NCBI RefSeq assembly: GCF_023806465.1
Contig: NZ_JAMSLS010000006.1
Span: 62,001-126,000 of the forward strand
DNA length: 64,000 nucleotides
DNA from: Thermomicrobium sp. CFH 73360
GTDB lineage: Bacteria > Chloroflexota > Chloroflexia > Thermomicrobiales > Thermomicrobiaceae
Direction of reading: 5' to 3'
A program made the position numbers and the translations under genes. Shown here piece by piece: positions 45,115 to 54,038 of the stretch. How positions within the stretch are numbered: the first letter of the stretch is position 1; every line of letters starts with the position of its first letter. Under the pieces are notes generated by a model. That model ran no database searches, was not told the origin of the DNA, and saw only the letters and a list, made by a program, of their open reading frames with translations.

Positions 45115-46130
45115 GACGGCGTTCCCTGGTGACGACTATGGTGGTGACCGTCCTCCTTGTGCTTGGGGTGCCCTTCAGCCGCTCCATCGCTGTACCGCCG
45201 GCGGTCTGCCTTGCTGTGGGGGATTCACTGGCAGCCGGGATCGGCAGTACGCTGCCGCGGGAACGCAGCGCGGCAGCGATTCTCTGCCAGTGGAGCGGGG
45301 AGTTCTTCGGTGAGCGGACAGAGCTGGTGAGTATCGCTGTCCCTGGAGAGCGAACCAACTCCTTCCGCACTGAAGGCCAGCTCGACCGACTGCGCGAAAC
45401 CGTGGAAGCAGCACAGCGGCGCGGCAGCACAATCCGCTTTGTCCTCGTGAGCTTGGGTGGGAACGATCTTCTGGCTCTCCAGAACGCGAACGAGAGTGAG
45501 CGAGACCGTGCCTTCGCGGAGTTCCAGACGAACATTGGCGAAGCTCTCGCTGCGATCCGTCGGACCGTTGGTGAGGTGCCGCTCTTGGTACTGACACTGT
45601 ACGATCCGACCGAGGGGGATCCGGGAGCCGAGCGTAGCGAAAGCTGGTGGGTGGCACAGTTCAATAGCGAGCTCCGTACCCAGGCGAACGCAGTGGGGGC
45701 GTCGGTGGTCGATCTGGAGAGTCTGTTCCGCGGACACAGCGCGGAGTGGACCTGGTGGCCGGTCGATGTGCATCCGACGAACGAGGGCTATGAGGCGATT
45801 GCACGAGCGGCCTGGAAAGCGCTCGGGCGGGATCAGGAGGCGCCGCAGATCCGGATCGAGCGACCGCGGGATGGAGCGCAGGTGGATCGTCGGTACCTTA
45901 CCGTCCGGGTACGCGTGACGGATGCGGGTGGGGTTGAACGTGTGAGCGTGTGGGTGGACGGCCAGGAAGTCGGTACGCTCGATCCATTGTCCGAGCGCGA
46001 TGAGTGGATCACACTGTGGGAGACACCATGGCCGACGGCGGGGCCGCCGATCACTCTGGAAGTGCGAGCGAAGGATCGCGCGGGGAACGAAGGTCGGGCA
46101 GCGGTCCGGTTGGAGCGTTTCAGTGAGTGA
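45111..46130 (+). CDS. Secreted SGNH/GDSL hydrolase with C-terminal Ig-like domain
   Basis: 339 residues. Signal peptide MRRRSLVTTMVVTVLLVLGVPF, then the SGNH blocks: AVGDSLAAGIG (Ser), VSLGGNDLLAL (Gly/Asn), and DVHPTNEG (Asp, His). The last 90 residues (IRIERPRDGAQVDRRYLTVRVRVTDAGG, VWVDGQEV, LEVRAKDRAGNEG) are an Ig-like/bacterial fibronectin-type repeat. It likely hydrolyses an ester (lipid or acetylated carbohydrate) outside the cell. Overlap with the HIT-Nudix gene and the PATAN gene suggests one transcript. Confidence 0.88.
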   Translation: MRRRSLVTTMVVTVLLVLGVPFSRSIAVPPAVCLAVGDSLAAGIGSTLPRERSAAAILCQWSGEFFGERTELVSIAVPGERTNSFRTEGQLDRLRETVEAAQRRGSTIRFVLVSLGGNDLLALQNANESERDRAFAEFQTNIGEALAAIRRTVGEVPLLVLTLYDPTEGDPGAERSESWWVAQFNSELRTQANAVGASVVDLESLFRGHSAEWTWWPVDVHPTNEGYEAIARAAWKALGRDQEAPQIRIERPRDGAQVDRRYLTVRVRVTDAGGVERVSVWVDGQEVGTLDPLSERDEWITLWETPWPTAGPPITLEVRAKDRAGNEGRAAVRLERFSE

Positions 46131-47274
46131 GACGAGGCCCGATCCAACCGTAGAGCACACGGTGGATGACACGCCGGACTTGGAAGGGCGGTTGGGAGCG
46201 TTCACGCTCTCCGACCTCTTGCAGATGCTCGGCTACACGCACAAGACAGGCACACTCACCCTGATCCAGGGCTGGAACACACGGACAATCACTTTCGAGC
46301 AGGGGCGGATCACCTATGTGGCGGCAGGGTCGCGTCTCCCGACATTACCAGAGCTTTTGGTGCGTGCTGGCCGATTACCGGCGAGGAAGCTCGAGGAGCT
46401 GAGCGCAGAAGAGTCAGACGAGGGGCGGTTACTGACCCGGCTCGTGCGCGAGGAGAAAATAACGGCGGAAGAGATCCAGCGGTGCCGGGAGCAGCAGCTC
46501 GAGATTGCGATCTACACGCTGTTCCTTTGGCGGAACTGCCGTTTCGCATTCCGCGCGAATGTCTGCCAGTACGAGGACGGTATTCCGATCACGGTCGACA
46601 GCCTCCAGCTTGTCCTGGAAGGAACGCGCCGTGTCGACGAGTGGATCCAGCTCAGCCCGGTGATTCCCTCTGTCTCGATGATCTTCCGGAAGCGTGGGCC
46701 GGTGCGACCATTGCCCGTGGAGTTAGCAACGATGTATGAGCTCGTGGACGGGCAACGCGATGTGGCGACGATCGCACGCGAAGCTGGATGGACACAGTTC
46801 GAAACTGCGCGAGCACTCTACCAGCTGCACCAGCTGGGCATGGTCGAGGCGGTTCCGCCGAACCGAGCCAAGATCATCGAACTCTTCACACTGGCTGTGG
46901 AATCGATCTACCTCAAGCTTGTCCTCTATGACTATCCGCGGGTTGCGCTGGAGTTTGAGCAGCAGCTGAATCGCTTTGCGCGGCAGCACGGGTTGCGGGT
47001 GCGCATGGCTGCCGGGCGCGTGATTAAGACCGATCGTGAGACGCGGTTGAGTTCAACCGAGCTCATTGACCTGTACAAGCTGTTCATTGCGATCCAGAAC
47101 AACAAGTTTCAGAAACTGTTCGATCCGACAATCGCACGAGGGTTGATGGAGGGGCTCTACCGGCACGTTGATCCGGAACTGCAGCAGATGCTCCGGATGT
47201 ACGAGTTCTACCAGATTGAAGGCCTCTTCCCGCGCCGGGTGCAGCGACCGGTCGAACAGCGCCTCGAGCAGTGA
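46123..47274 (+). CDS. PATAN (DUF4388) domain regulatory protein
   Basis: 383 residues from GTG 46123, 8 nt after TTGGAG and overlapping the SGNH stop. Residues about 20-185 are PATAN: LEGRLGAFTLSDLLQMLGYTHKTGTLTLIQG, ITFEQGRITYVAAGSRLPTLPELLVRAG, EEIQRCREQQLEIAIYTLFLWRNCRFAF. Then a winged-helix-like part (MYELVDGQRDVATIAREAGWTQFETARALYQLHQLGMV) and a helical C-terminal 120 residues of unknown type. A likely signalling adaptor, related to the product at 36471 but with an extra domain. Confidence 0.85.
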   Translation: MSETRPDPTVEHTVDDTPDLEGRLGAFTLSDLLQMLGYTHKTGTLTLIQGWNTRTITFEQGRITYVAAGSRLPTLPELLVRAGRLPARKLEELSAEESDEGRLLTRLVREEKITAEEIQRCREQQLEIAIYTLFLWRNCRFAFRANVCQYEDGIPITVDSLQLVLEGTRRVDEWIQLSPVIPSVSMIFRKRGPVRPLPVELATMYELVDGQRDVATIAREAGWTQFETARALYQLHQLGMVEAVPPNRAKIIELFTLAVESIYLKLVLYDYPRVALEFEQQLNRFARQHGLRVRMAAGRVIKTDRETRLSSTELIDLYKLFIAIQNNKFQKLFDPTIARGLMEGLYRHVDPELQQMLRMYEFYQIEGLFPRRVQRPVEQRLEQ

Positions 47275-47299
47275 AAACACACCACAAGCACAGGAGATT

Positions 47300-48511
47300 T
47301 CACGCTCTCCGCCCTGGATAGACCTCGAGCGCAGCAGCGAGCAGGGATGCGGCGTGCTCGAGGACAGCCTCGGACTCAACGAGGGCGAGGCGGATAGCTT
47401 GCTGTCCACAGCCAGGAGTGGCATAGAAGCCGCGAAGGGGAGCAACCATCACCGTTTCACCACCGAGCGCGAAGTCGGTGAGGAGCCACGCGGCAAAACG
47501 CTCCGCGTCATCAACCGGGAGTTCAGCGACGAGATAGAGCGCACCCGCTGGCGGGATCGGGCGAACGCCGGGGATCTGCCGCAACGCGGCGAGCATCGTG
47601 TCACGACGCCGTCGGTAGGTTGTGACGACCTCGACGATGTAGCGCTCCGGCGCATCGAGCGCGGCCATGGCGGCGAGTTGTGCGACGAGGGGAAGCGAGA
47701 GGCGTAGTTCGGCCAGCGATGCCGCCGCCGCGGTGACGTCGCGGTTTCGGCTAATCAGAGCACCAATGCGAAGTCCGCACGCGTTGAAGCGCTTGGAAAT
47801 ACTGTCGATGACGATGGCATGGCCATCGAGCCCTGGCATTTCCAGTGCGCTGGGCGCGCGTGTACCGCTGAAGACGAGCTCGCGGTACGTCTCGTCACTG
47901 TAAAAGAACAGGTTGTACGCGATCGCCAGCTCAGCGAGAGCCTGAAAGGCTGCACGATCATACAGTGTTCCAGTGGGGTTCGAGGGACTACAGAGGAGAA
48001 TACCTCGCGTGCGCGGGGAAATGCGTGGACGGACGGCTTCGGGAGAGATCGGACCATAGCGGTCAGGGCTGGGTACCGGCACGAGTTCGACGCCGGCGGC
48101 AGTCAGGATACCCTGGTAGGGTGCATAGAACGGCTCGGGCACGAGCACCTGGTCGCCAGGATCCGTGGTGGCGAGGATAGCAAGCCAGAGCGCTTCGCTT
48201 GCCCCACCGGTCACCACGACTTCCTCCGGGTTGATCAACAGGCCAACCCGTTGGTAGTACCGCACCCAGGCAGCAATGAGGTCGGGAATCCCGCGTGACG
48301 GGGTATAGGTCGGTCGCTGGCTGGCCGCCGCTGCGATTGCAGCACTGACGCCGGGTGGGGGAGGGAGATCGGGTTGGCCAATGTTGAGATGAATCACGCG
48401 GATACCGCGCGCTTTGGCTGCATCGGCGAGGGGAACAAGACCACGAATCGGAGATGGCGGAATCGCTTGCGCGCGGGTCGAGACGTTCGGTGCGACTGTT
48501 CGCTGGACCAT
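47300..48511 (-). CDS. PLP-dependent class I/II aminotransferase
   Basis: 403 residues. VIHLNIGQPDLPPPP, YTPSRGIPDLIAAW, VVTGGASEALWLAILATTDPGDQVLVPEPFYAPY, LLCSPSNPTGTLYDR, FFYSDETYRELVF and the PLP Lys in DSISKRFNACGLRIG are those of the aspartate aminotransferase superfamily. SKRFNACG differs from the usual SKTYAMTG of AspC, and resembles a subgroup of uncertain amino acid specificity. The start is ATG 48511, 5 nt after GGGGGAGG. Divergent from the CUAEP radical SAM gene. Confidence 0.9.
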   Translation of the reverse strand: MVQRTVAPNVSTRAQAIPPSPIRGLVPLADAAKARGIRVIHLNIGQPDLPPPPGVSAAIAAAASQRPTYTPSRGIPDLIAAWVRYYQRVGLLINPEEVVVTGGASEALWLAILATTDPGDQVLVPEPFYAPYQGILTAAGVELVPVPSPDRYGPISPEAVRPRISPRTRGILLCSPSNPTGTLYDRAAFQALAELAIAYNLFFYSDETYRELVFSGTRAPSALEMPGLDGHAIVIDSISKRFNACGLRIGALISRNRDVTAAAASLAELRLSLPLVAQLAAMAALDAPERYIVEVVTTYRRRRDTMLAALRQIPGVRPIPPAGALYLVAELPVDDAERFAAWLLTDFALGGETVMVAPLRGFYATPGCGQQAIRLALVESEAVLEHAASLLAAALEVYPGRRA

Positions 48512-48778
48512 TGTGCCTCCCCCACCCAACGACACGTACGGCCCACCAGTGTAGCACTCATGTGTGACGCAGTGCGAGCGTCTTTTCGAGATACCGGAAC
48601 GGCGGGAGGCAAGGGGCTCGGGGAATGACGAAGGGGGAAGCAGAGAAGCCTTGCTGCCAAGCCCTGGTGCACCAGGGGCTGGTTGCCGTTCAGGGAGAGT
48701 CGGCAGAGAGCATCACCGGAGCCGCGTCGCGTGCTACGCTTGCAAAGGATGGCAAACGCTCCCGCGGAGGGTGATCCG

Positions 48779-50251
48779 GTGCGTGTTCGAGCGGAGGTCG
48801 CGGACACGACAGGGCGCGACCTGCACGAGCCTGGTGCAATCCTTCTCCTCTCTTGTTACGAGCTCGGCCACCAGCCGCTGAGTCTCGCCATGCCGCTTGC
48901 CTACCTGCGAGTAGCGGGATACCACCCGCTGGCGATTGACACGGCGGTACAGGAGCTCCCCGCGGCGGCGATCAAGCGAGCAAGGCTCGTGGCCATCTCC
49001 GTCCCGATGCACACTGCCCTCCGTTTGGGTGTGGGGCTTGGCGAGCGCATCCGGGCCGTGAATCCTGGGGTGCACCTCTGCTACTACGGCCTCTATGCCT
49101 GGTTAAACCGTGACTATCTGCTCCGAGAACTCGCCGATAGTGTGATCGGCGGTGAGATCGAGGTACCCCTCTTAGGCCTGGTTCAGGCGCTGGAGCGCGG
49201 TGGGCCAGTCACAGTGCCCGGGGTTGTGACGCGGGAGCAATCGTCTGCGCCAGCGCTCGTCCGCGTTGGTTTTCCAGTTCCAGCTCGCGACGTTCTGCCA
49301 CCACCGCGCCACTACGCGCATCTGATCATCAATGGCCAGGTCGTGCCGGCAGGATACACAGAGGCAACCCGTGGGTGTCATCATACCTGCGCACATTGCC
49401 CCGTCGTGCCAATCTACCGTGGACGGTTTTTTGCCATCCCACGCCAAGTGGTCCTCGCGGATATCCGGCAGCAGGTGGCCAACGGTGTCCGGCACATCAC
49501 CTTTGGTGATCCTGACTTCTTGAACGGGCCGACCCATAGCCTGCGCATCTGCCGTGCGTTGCACGAGGAGTTCCCGGACGTGACCTTTGATTTCACAGCG
49601 CGGATCGAGCACATCGTCCAACATCGGAACCTGATGCCGGAGTTTCGGCGGCTCGGCTGCGTTTTCGTCGTCTCGGCGGTCGAGCTTCTCAGCGACCGGG
49701 CACTCAAGGCGATCCGGAAGGGTCACTCGCGGGCCGACGTGCTTGAAGCGCTTCGCGTCTGCGACGACGCGGGCATCGCGCTGCGACCCTCGCTCTTGCT
49801 GTTCACTCCCTGGACAACCCTGGGGGACTACCTGGAGCTTCTGGAGTTCATTGAGGAAGAGGAGCTGATCGAGCACGTTGATCCGGTCCATCTTTCTATT
49901 CGCTTGCTCATCCCGCCAGGCTCGGCGCTGCTGGAGGTCCCAGAACTCCGGCCGTACTTGGGACCGCTAGATGAGGCGAACTTCACTTATACCTGGCGGC
50001 ATCCAGACCCGCGGATGGACGAACTCCAGCAGGCTGTCGCCGAGCTTGCGGAGCGGGCGACGCGGGAGGGCTGGGATCCCTATACCACCTTTGCGGCGAT
50101 ACGCGCACTGGCCTGGGAGACTGCTGGAAAGCAGCCACCCAGTGAGCCGCCGCGACGTCGACGGAAGCGACCGTCCCCACCGCGGCTCACCGAATCATGG
50201 TTCTGCTGAGCGGAGCCGCTCGCGGACCCGGTGGGTCCTGCAGAATCCTAA
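48779..50251 (+). CDS. CUAEP-tail radical SAM selenoprotein (UGA at 50207 read as selenocysteine)
   Basis: Read through the in-frame TGA at 50207-50209 this is 490 residues; conventional reading stops after Cys 476. The N-terminal 160 residues resemble a B12-binding-type domain (ILLLSCYELGHQPLSLAMPLAYLRVAGYHP, LVAISVPMHTALRLG). The radical SAM motif is CHHTCAHC (Cys 200, 204, 207), followed by VLADIRQQVANGVRHITFGDPDFLNGP. The C-terminus is LTESWFC-UGA-AEP and continues in frame for 13 codons to TAA at 50249. From memory, the CUAEP/CCAEP-tail radical SAM family has exactly this Cys-Sec/Cys-Ala-Glu-Pro tail. A SECIS-like hairpin follows the UGA. The start is GTG 48779, 7 nt after GGAGGG. Substrate unknown. 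Confidence 0.87.
50222..50241 (+). promoter_or_regulatory. SECIS-like hairpin for selenocysteine insertion
   Basis: Starting 12 nt after the UGA, GGACCC (50224-50229) pairs with GGGTCC (50233-50238) around a 3-nt GGU loop. A single U at 50239 bulges before a basal GC:GC pair. The loop begins 20 nt after the UGA. A GU-containing apical loop, a bulged U and this distance match bacterial SECIS elements read by SelB. Confidence 0.75.
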
Positions 50252-50264
50252 GGAGGGTCGCAAG

Positions 50265-51536
50265 TCAACGAGGCGAATGATCGTGCCCACTCGCCTTGTC
50301 GGTCAGTGGGATGAGCAGGAGCGATGCAATCAGCGCGGTGAACGCGAGAGCGAGAAACAGTGAAGTGCCGGTGACGAGACCAGGGACGAGTCCCCCGAGG
50401 ATTCCGCCAACCGAGCCAACACCGTTGACGATGCCCACCGCGATTGCAGCCTGTGCTCCACCGGCTTCGGCGGCTGCGACGCCAACGATTAACGACTCCG
50501 CGGCATAGAGGGTGATACCGAGCGCGAGGAGGACGAGCGCGATCAGCCACCAACGTTGAGTCCGTGCCGCAACAGGGAAGAGAAGAAGGGCCACGGTACA
50601 GCCGAGTAAGGCAAAGACAGCAGGCCGGACGCGGTGTCCCCCAAAGAGTCGATCCGAGATCGTGCCAGCGAGGAGTGGGCCGGCCAGGCCGGCGAGCCCG
50701 AGCAGTCCAGCGATCGCCGTCGCGACGCCGGCGGCGATGAAGGGTAGGGCGTCGCGGACAAGCACTGGTGCCCAGAAGACGGTCGCATAAATAACCGGCT
50801 TGAGGAGAAAATCGGCACCGCTGAGGAACCAGAGTGAACGACTACGGAGGAGCGCGAGAGCTTGTCTCTCACTGGCTCGCAGATGCTGGCTCGCCCGATC
50901 CGGTGCGAACCAGACGCGCAGCCACAGTGTGTAGGCGACGGCGACGAAGAGTGCGATCATCCCGCCCGCAAGCGGTGCGGCGCGCCACTGGCCGATGACC
51001 GAGTACGCGAACCAACCGAGAAGGACAGGAGCAGCAAGCGCCCCGAAGGCATAGCTCGTGCTGAGGATCCCGAATGCGACGCCACGCCGCTGCGGCGGAG
51101 TATGTTGTGCGACATCACTACAGACTGCGGCCCAGCCGGTGGCTTGTGCGGCACCTTGGATGAGGAGCGCGGCCAGCAGCAGCCAGGCGGTGGGCGTCGC
51201 AGCGAGAAGCAGTGATGCCGCGCAGGCGGTCAGGAGTCCGAGGGTGACTAGTCTGCGCGGGCCCACGCGGTCGGTGAGGGCGCCGGCCACGAACTGACCG
51301 GCGGCGTAGACGGCGAGGAAGAGCGCGTCGGCGACGCCGAGAAAGACACGCGAGAGGCCGAGGGTCGGGTCGGCCAGGAGTCCGAGTTTACTGGCGGCGA
51401 AGGCGAGGCGCGGAAAGTAGAAGGCAGCATAGGCCAGCCAGCTGGCGGCGAGGACGTGATTGGGGTGGGGTTGGAGTTTGGACGGCTCGTCGTCAGCAGG
51501 GGGCACGCGAGACTGCCGTGTCGGGCGGAGCTGCAC
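50265..51536 (-). CDS. Major facilitator transporter (OPA/hexose-phosphate-like)
   Basis: 423 residues with about 12 helices. ASWLAYAAFYFPRLAFAASKLGLL, YAAGQFVAGALTDRVGPRRLVTLGLL (MFS loop 2-3 signature DRVGPRR), IQGAAQATGWAAVCSDVAQHTPPQRRGVAFGILSTSYAFG and GTISDRLFGGHRVRP are features of the organophosphate:phosphate antiporter branch. Substrate not decidable. It starts at ATG 51536 and converges on the CUAEP gene with 13 bp between ends. Confidence 0.85.
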   Translation of the reverse strand: MQLRPTRQSRVPPADDEPSKLQPHPNHVLAASWLAYAAFYFPRLAFAASKLGLLADPTLGLSRVFLGVADALFLAVYAAGQFVAGALTDRVGPRRLVTLGLLTACAASLLLAATPTAWLLLAALLIQGAAQATGWAAVCSDVAQHTPPQRRGVAFGILSTSYAFGALAAPVLLGWFAYSVIGQWRAAPLAGGMIALFVAVAYTLWLRVWFAPDRASQHLRASERQALALLRSRSLWFLSGADFLLKPVIYATVFWAPVLVRDALPFIAAGVATAIAGLLGLAGLAGPLLAGTISDRLFGGHRVRPAVFALLGCTVALLLFPVAARTQRWWLIALVLLALGITLYAAESLIVGVAAAEAGGAQAAIAVGIVNGVGSVGGILGGLVPGLVTGTSLFLALAFTALIASLLLIPLTDKASGHDHSPR

Positions 51537-51766
51537 GCAACCTCCTCCTCATCCCAGCGTACAGTAGTCCACCATTCGGCGATCCTCAAGCCGGAGGAGC
51601 GGTGCGGAACGTCGACGGAGAGGGCGGGCCCGGATAAGACGACTCGAGCAGAACCAGGGGGTGCAGACGTCTCAGGAGCAGGGACGGAGCGGCTCACGGG
51701 CGATCGAGTGCTTCCCGCGGTACTACCAGAGGCCACGACGTGTCTGCAGCCTGGATGGATAGTGGC

Positions 51767-51805
51767 GAGCTCGGTGGCAACGCAGCGGACGTCACCACCG
51801 AGCTC
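51767..51805 (-). terminator. Hairpin after the first ThDP enzyme gene
   Basis: GAGCTCGGTGG (51767-51777) pairs perfectly with CCACCGAGCTC (51795-51805), 17-nt loop, 8 bp beyond the stop at 51814. Confidence 0.75.
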
Positions 51806-51813
51806 CCACTGTC

Positions 51814-53583
51814 TTAGGGCCTGGCGAGGATGACATCGAGCACAGCTGACTGGCCGTCCCGGACGTGGGCGAGTGCACGCCGCAGCGCGGGGAGGATTTG
51901 ATCCGGTTCCTCAACGCGCTCGCCGTATGCATCGACCGACTGAGCGAGGAGATCAAAACGTGGGGTGGGCGCGAGTTCGATACCGACGAACTCGCCGGTC
52001 TTGACGGAGTATCCCTCCGGATATGCTGCGACGAGTGGGCGCTTGGTGGCGTTATAACAGGCGTTGTTCACAATTACGACGAGGATGGGTGCCTTGGCCT
52101 GCCGTGCGATCCACAGACTCGCCTCGGGGACGCCGAAAAGGAAGGAGCCGTCGCCGATCAAGCCGAGCACGGTGCGGTCCGGAGCGGCCAGCTTGGCTCC
52201 GATTGCCGCGCCGAGCCCCCAGCCGAGACCAGATCCCCCGCTCTGGTACCAGCTTCCGTAGGTTGTGGACTGGATCTGGCAGAAGAGCGGGACCTGGCTC
52301 GTGATCGCTTCGTCGATGACAAGGAGTTCCGGGTTTTCACGCCGGAATTCCTCGAGGCAGTAGCCAAGCCATTCGACGGTGATCGGGCGGGTAGTGGCCT
52401 GAGCAGCAGCGCGTTGCCGCCACTCGGCGCGTCGGGCGGCCGAGGCGGCGGCGAGACGCTGACGGCGCTCTTCGATTCGCCGACGGTCTGCTTTGGTCAG
52501 CAGATCGCGGGCGGCAGCGGCAAGAGCCGGCAGGGCTGCGCCGGTATCGGCGCGGATTGGGAGATCAACCGGGAAGCTCCACAGCGGGATGCGCTCCTTG
52601 ACGGGATCCAGGTCGATCTGGATGACCGTGGCATCCGCGGGGAGCGGTGTTCGCGTTGGGATGTATGGCACATCGTGGTCAAGGATCAGGACAACGTCGG
52701 CTTCAGCAAGGCCATGCTCAAGTCCATAGTTGTAGCCCTGGTGCAAGGGGTGGTCAGCTGGGAAGTTGGCGCGTGTCCGCCACTCGACGACCGGAAGGGC
52801 AAGGAGTTCGGCGAGTTCGAGAAGCCCGTCCCACCCAGCACGGGAGCGGCCGCTTGCGGCGGTGAGGACCAGGGGACGCTCGGCGCGGACGAGGAGCTCG
52901 GCGGCCTGGCGGAGAAGGTCAGGATCGCCAGCACCAAGGCGAGCCGGCGGGAAGCGGCGGGGGTCGGGGATGCGCACACGCTCGACCCGTTCCATGATCA
53001 CCTCGCGTGGCAAGGTGAGGTAGACCGGGCCAGGAGGATCGCTCTCCGCAATCTGGTAGGCGCGGGTAACGACCTCGGCGACTTGGTCAGGGCGGCGGAG
53101 TTCATAGTCCCACTTCACGTAGTTGCGGACAATGCCGTGTTGATCGAGCTGCTCCTGCAACCAGTGGATGTAGCCGTCGCGGGTTCCACGAACGCTGGGG
53201 TCGGTGGTGTAGGGGGCGCGTCCAGCACTGAGGAGGACGGCGGCGCGGCCACGCTGGGCGTTATGCACCATCGCTCCCAGGTTTTGTGTCCCGACATCAA
53301 CATGGACCAGGACGGCTTGTGGCCGGCCAGAGACCGCGTAGTAGCCGTGCGCGGCCGCGAGTGCTGGAACCTCGAAGGGGCACAGGACGACCTGCGGTGC
53401 TGGCTGCCCAAGTGCGCGGCGCTTGGCGATCGCTTCTTGGATCGGGAAGGTATCGGTGCCGGGGTTGAGGAAGAGGTAGGAGACACCGTGCGCGAGGAGC
53501 GCCTCGACGTACGCTTCGGCGATCTCGACATGATGGAGTTCGCGTGTTCCTGGTGCCGGGGCCACTTCGACCCGTTCAGCCAT
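51814..53583 (-). CDS. ThDP-dependent acetolactate synthase-like enzyme
   Basis: 589 residues. The N-terminal PYR domain has YVEALLAHGVSYLFLNPGTDTFPIQEAIA and CPFEVPALAAAHGYYAVSGRP (catalytic Glu in the FEVPA strand). The central domain is VLTAASGRSRAGWDGLLELAELLALPVVEWR. The PP domain has the ThDP motif GDGSFLFGVPEASLWIARQAKAPILVVIVNNACYN (GDG-x-NN). The overall form fits the acetolactate synthase/benzoylformate decarboxylase/oxalyl-CoA group; there is no regulatory subunit nearby, so branched-chain synthesis is unlikely. The start is ATG 53583 behind AGGAGG. Divergent from a second ThDP enzyme. Confidence 0.88.
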   Translation of the reverse strand: MAERVEVAPAPGTRELHHVEIAEAYVEALLAHGVSYLFLNPGTDTFPIQEAIAKRRALGQPAPQVVLCPFEVPALAAAHGYYAVSGRPQAVLVHVDVGTQNLGAMVHNAQRGRAAVLLSAGRAPYTTDPSVRGTRDGYIHWLQEQLDQHGIVRNYVKWDYELRRPDQVAEVVTRAYQIAESDPPGPVYLTLPREVIMERVERVRIPDPRRFPPARLGAGDPDLLRQAAELLVRAERPLVLTAASGRSRAGWDGLLELAELLALPVVEWRTRANFPADHPLHQGYNYGLEHGLAEADVVLILDHDVPYIPTRTPLPADATVIQIDLDPVKERIPLWSFPVDLPIRADTGAALPALAAAARDLLTKADRRRIEERRQRLAAASAARRAEWRQRAAAQATTRPITVEWLGYCLEEFRRENPELLVIDEAITSQVPLFCQIQSTTYGSWYQSGGSGLGWGLGAAIGAKLAAPDRTVLGLIGDGSFLFGVPEASLWIARQAKAPILVVIVNNACYNATKRPLVAAYPEGYSVKTGEFVGIELAPTPRFDLLAQSVDAYGERVEEPDQILPALRRALAHVRDGQSAVLDVILARP

Positions 53584-53812
53584 CTGAATCCTCCTGTGAC
53601 GCATGCCGTCTCGTGGCACGCCAAGTGTACGGCTGGGCGACCGGCTCGACGAGGCACACGTTCAGTAGAGCTGAACCGCCGCATCGCTTGGCGGATTGGG
53701 GCGAGGAAGCTCCCGAGGAACCGAATCGGCTCTGACGGTGCAGACAGCGGGTTCGGAGGGTGTCTCCACGCTCGGGCGGCGGGACATGCAGTCGAGGGCC
53801 CTCATCCCCGCG

Positions 53813-53901
53813 GTCTTTTCCCTGCGGATGAGGCCAACTGAATAGCGTGCCTGGCAACGCGCCTACCGTGCACGTCTTTTCCCTGCGGATGCGGCCGACT
53901 G
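53813..53901. repeat. Pair of 28-bp direct repeats
   Basis: Copies at 53813-53840 and 53874-53901 share GTCTTTTCCCTGCGGATG followed by a GGCC-ACTG-type end, with 2 differences. Start-to-start distance is 61 bp, about six helical turns. They lie in the divergent promoter region of the two ThDP enzymes and may bind a regulator. No gene is seen between 53584 and 54038. Confidence 0.6.
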
Positions 53902-54038
53902 TGTGCGGGGGTAAGTGGTCCAGTGGTGATCCAGTGGTGAGGAGTGTTGGGGAGGGCGCGAGTAGCTTCATCGTTGAGGTGAGGGTGAGGGCGTCGTACA
54001 CTGGCAGTTGCGTGTGACTGGAGCGGAAGGGGACTGCT

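Noticed and set aside
50210-50251. Chance read-through of an ordinary TGA stop in the radical SAM gene
   Set aside because: The Ala-Glu-Pro directly after the TGA matches the known CUAEP tail and a SECIS-like hairpin sits at the right distance, which is unlikely by chance.
51865-53841. 658-codon plus-strand open frame across the ThDP enzyme
   Set aside because: Antisense of an intact ThDP enzyme with a clear cofactor motif; no recognisable domains on the plus strand.
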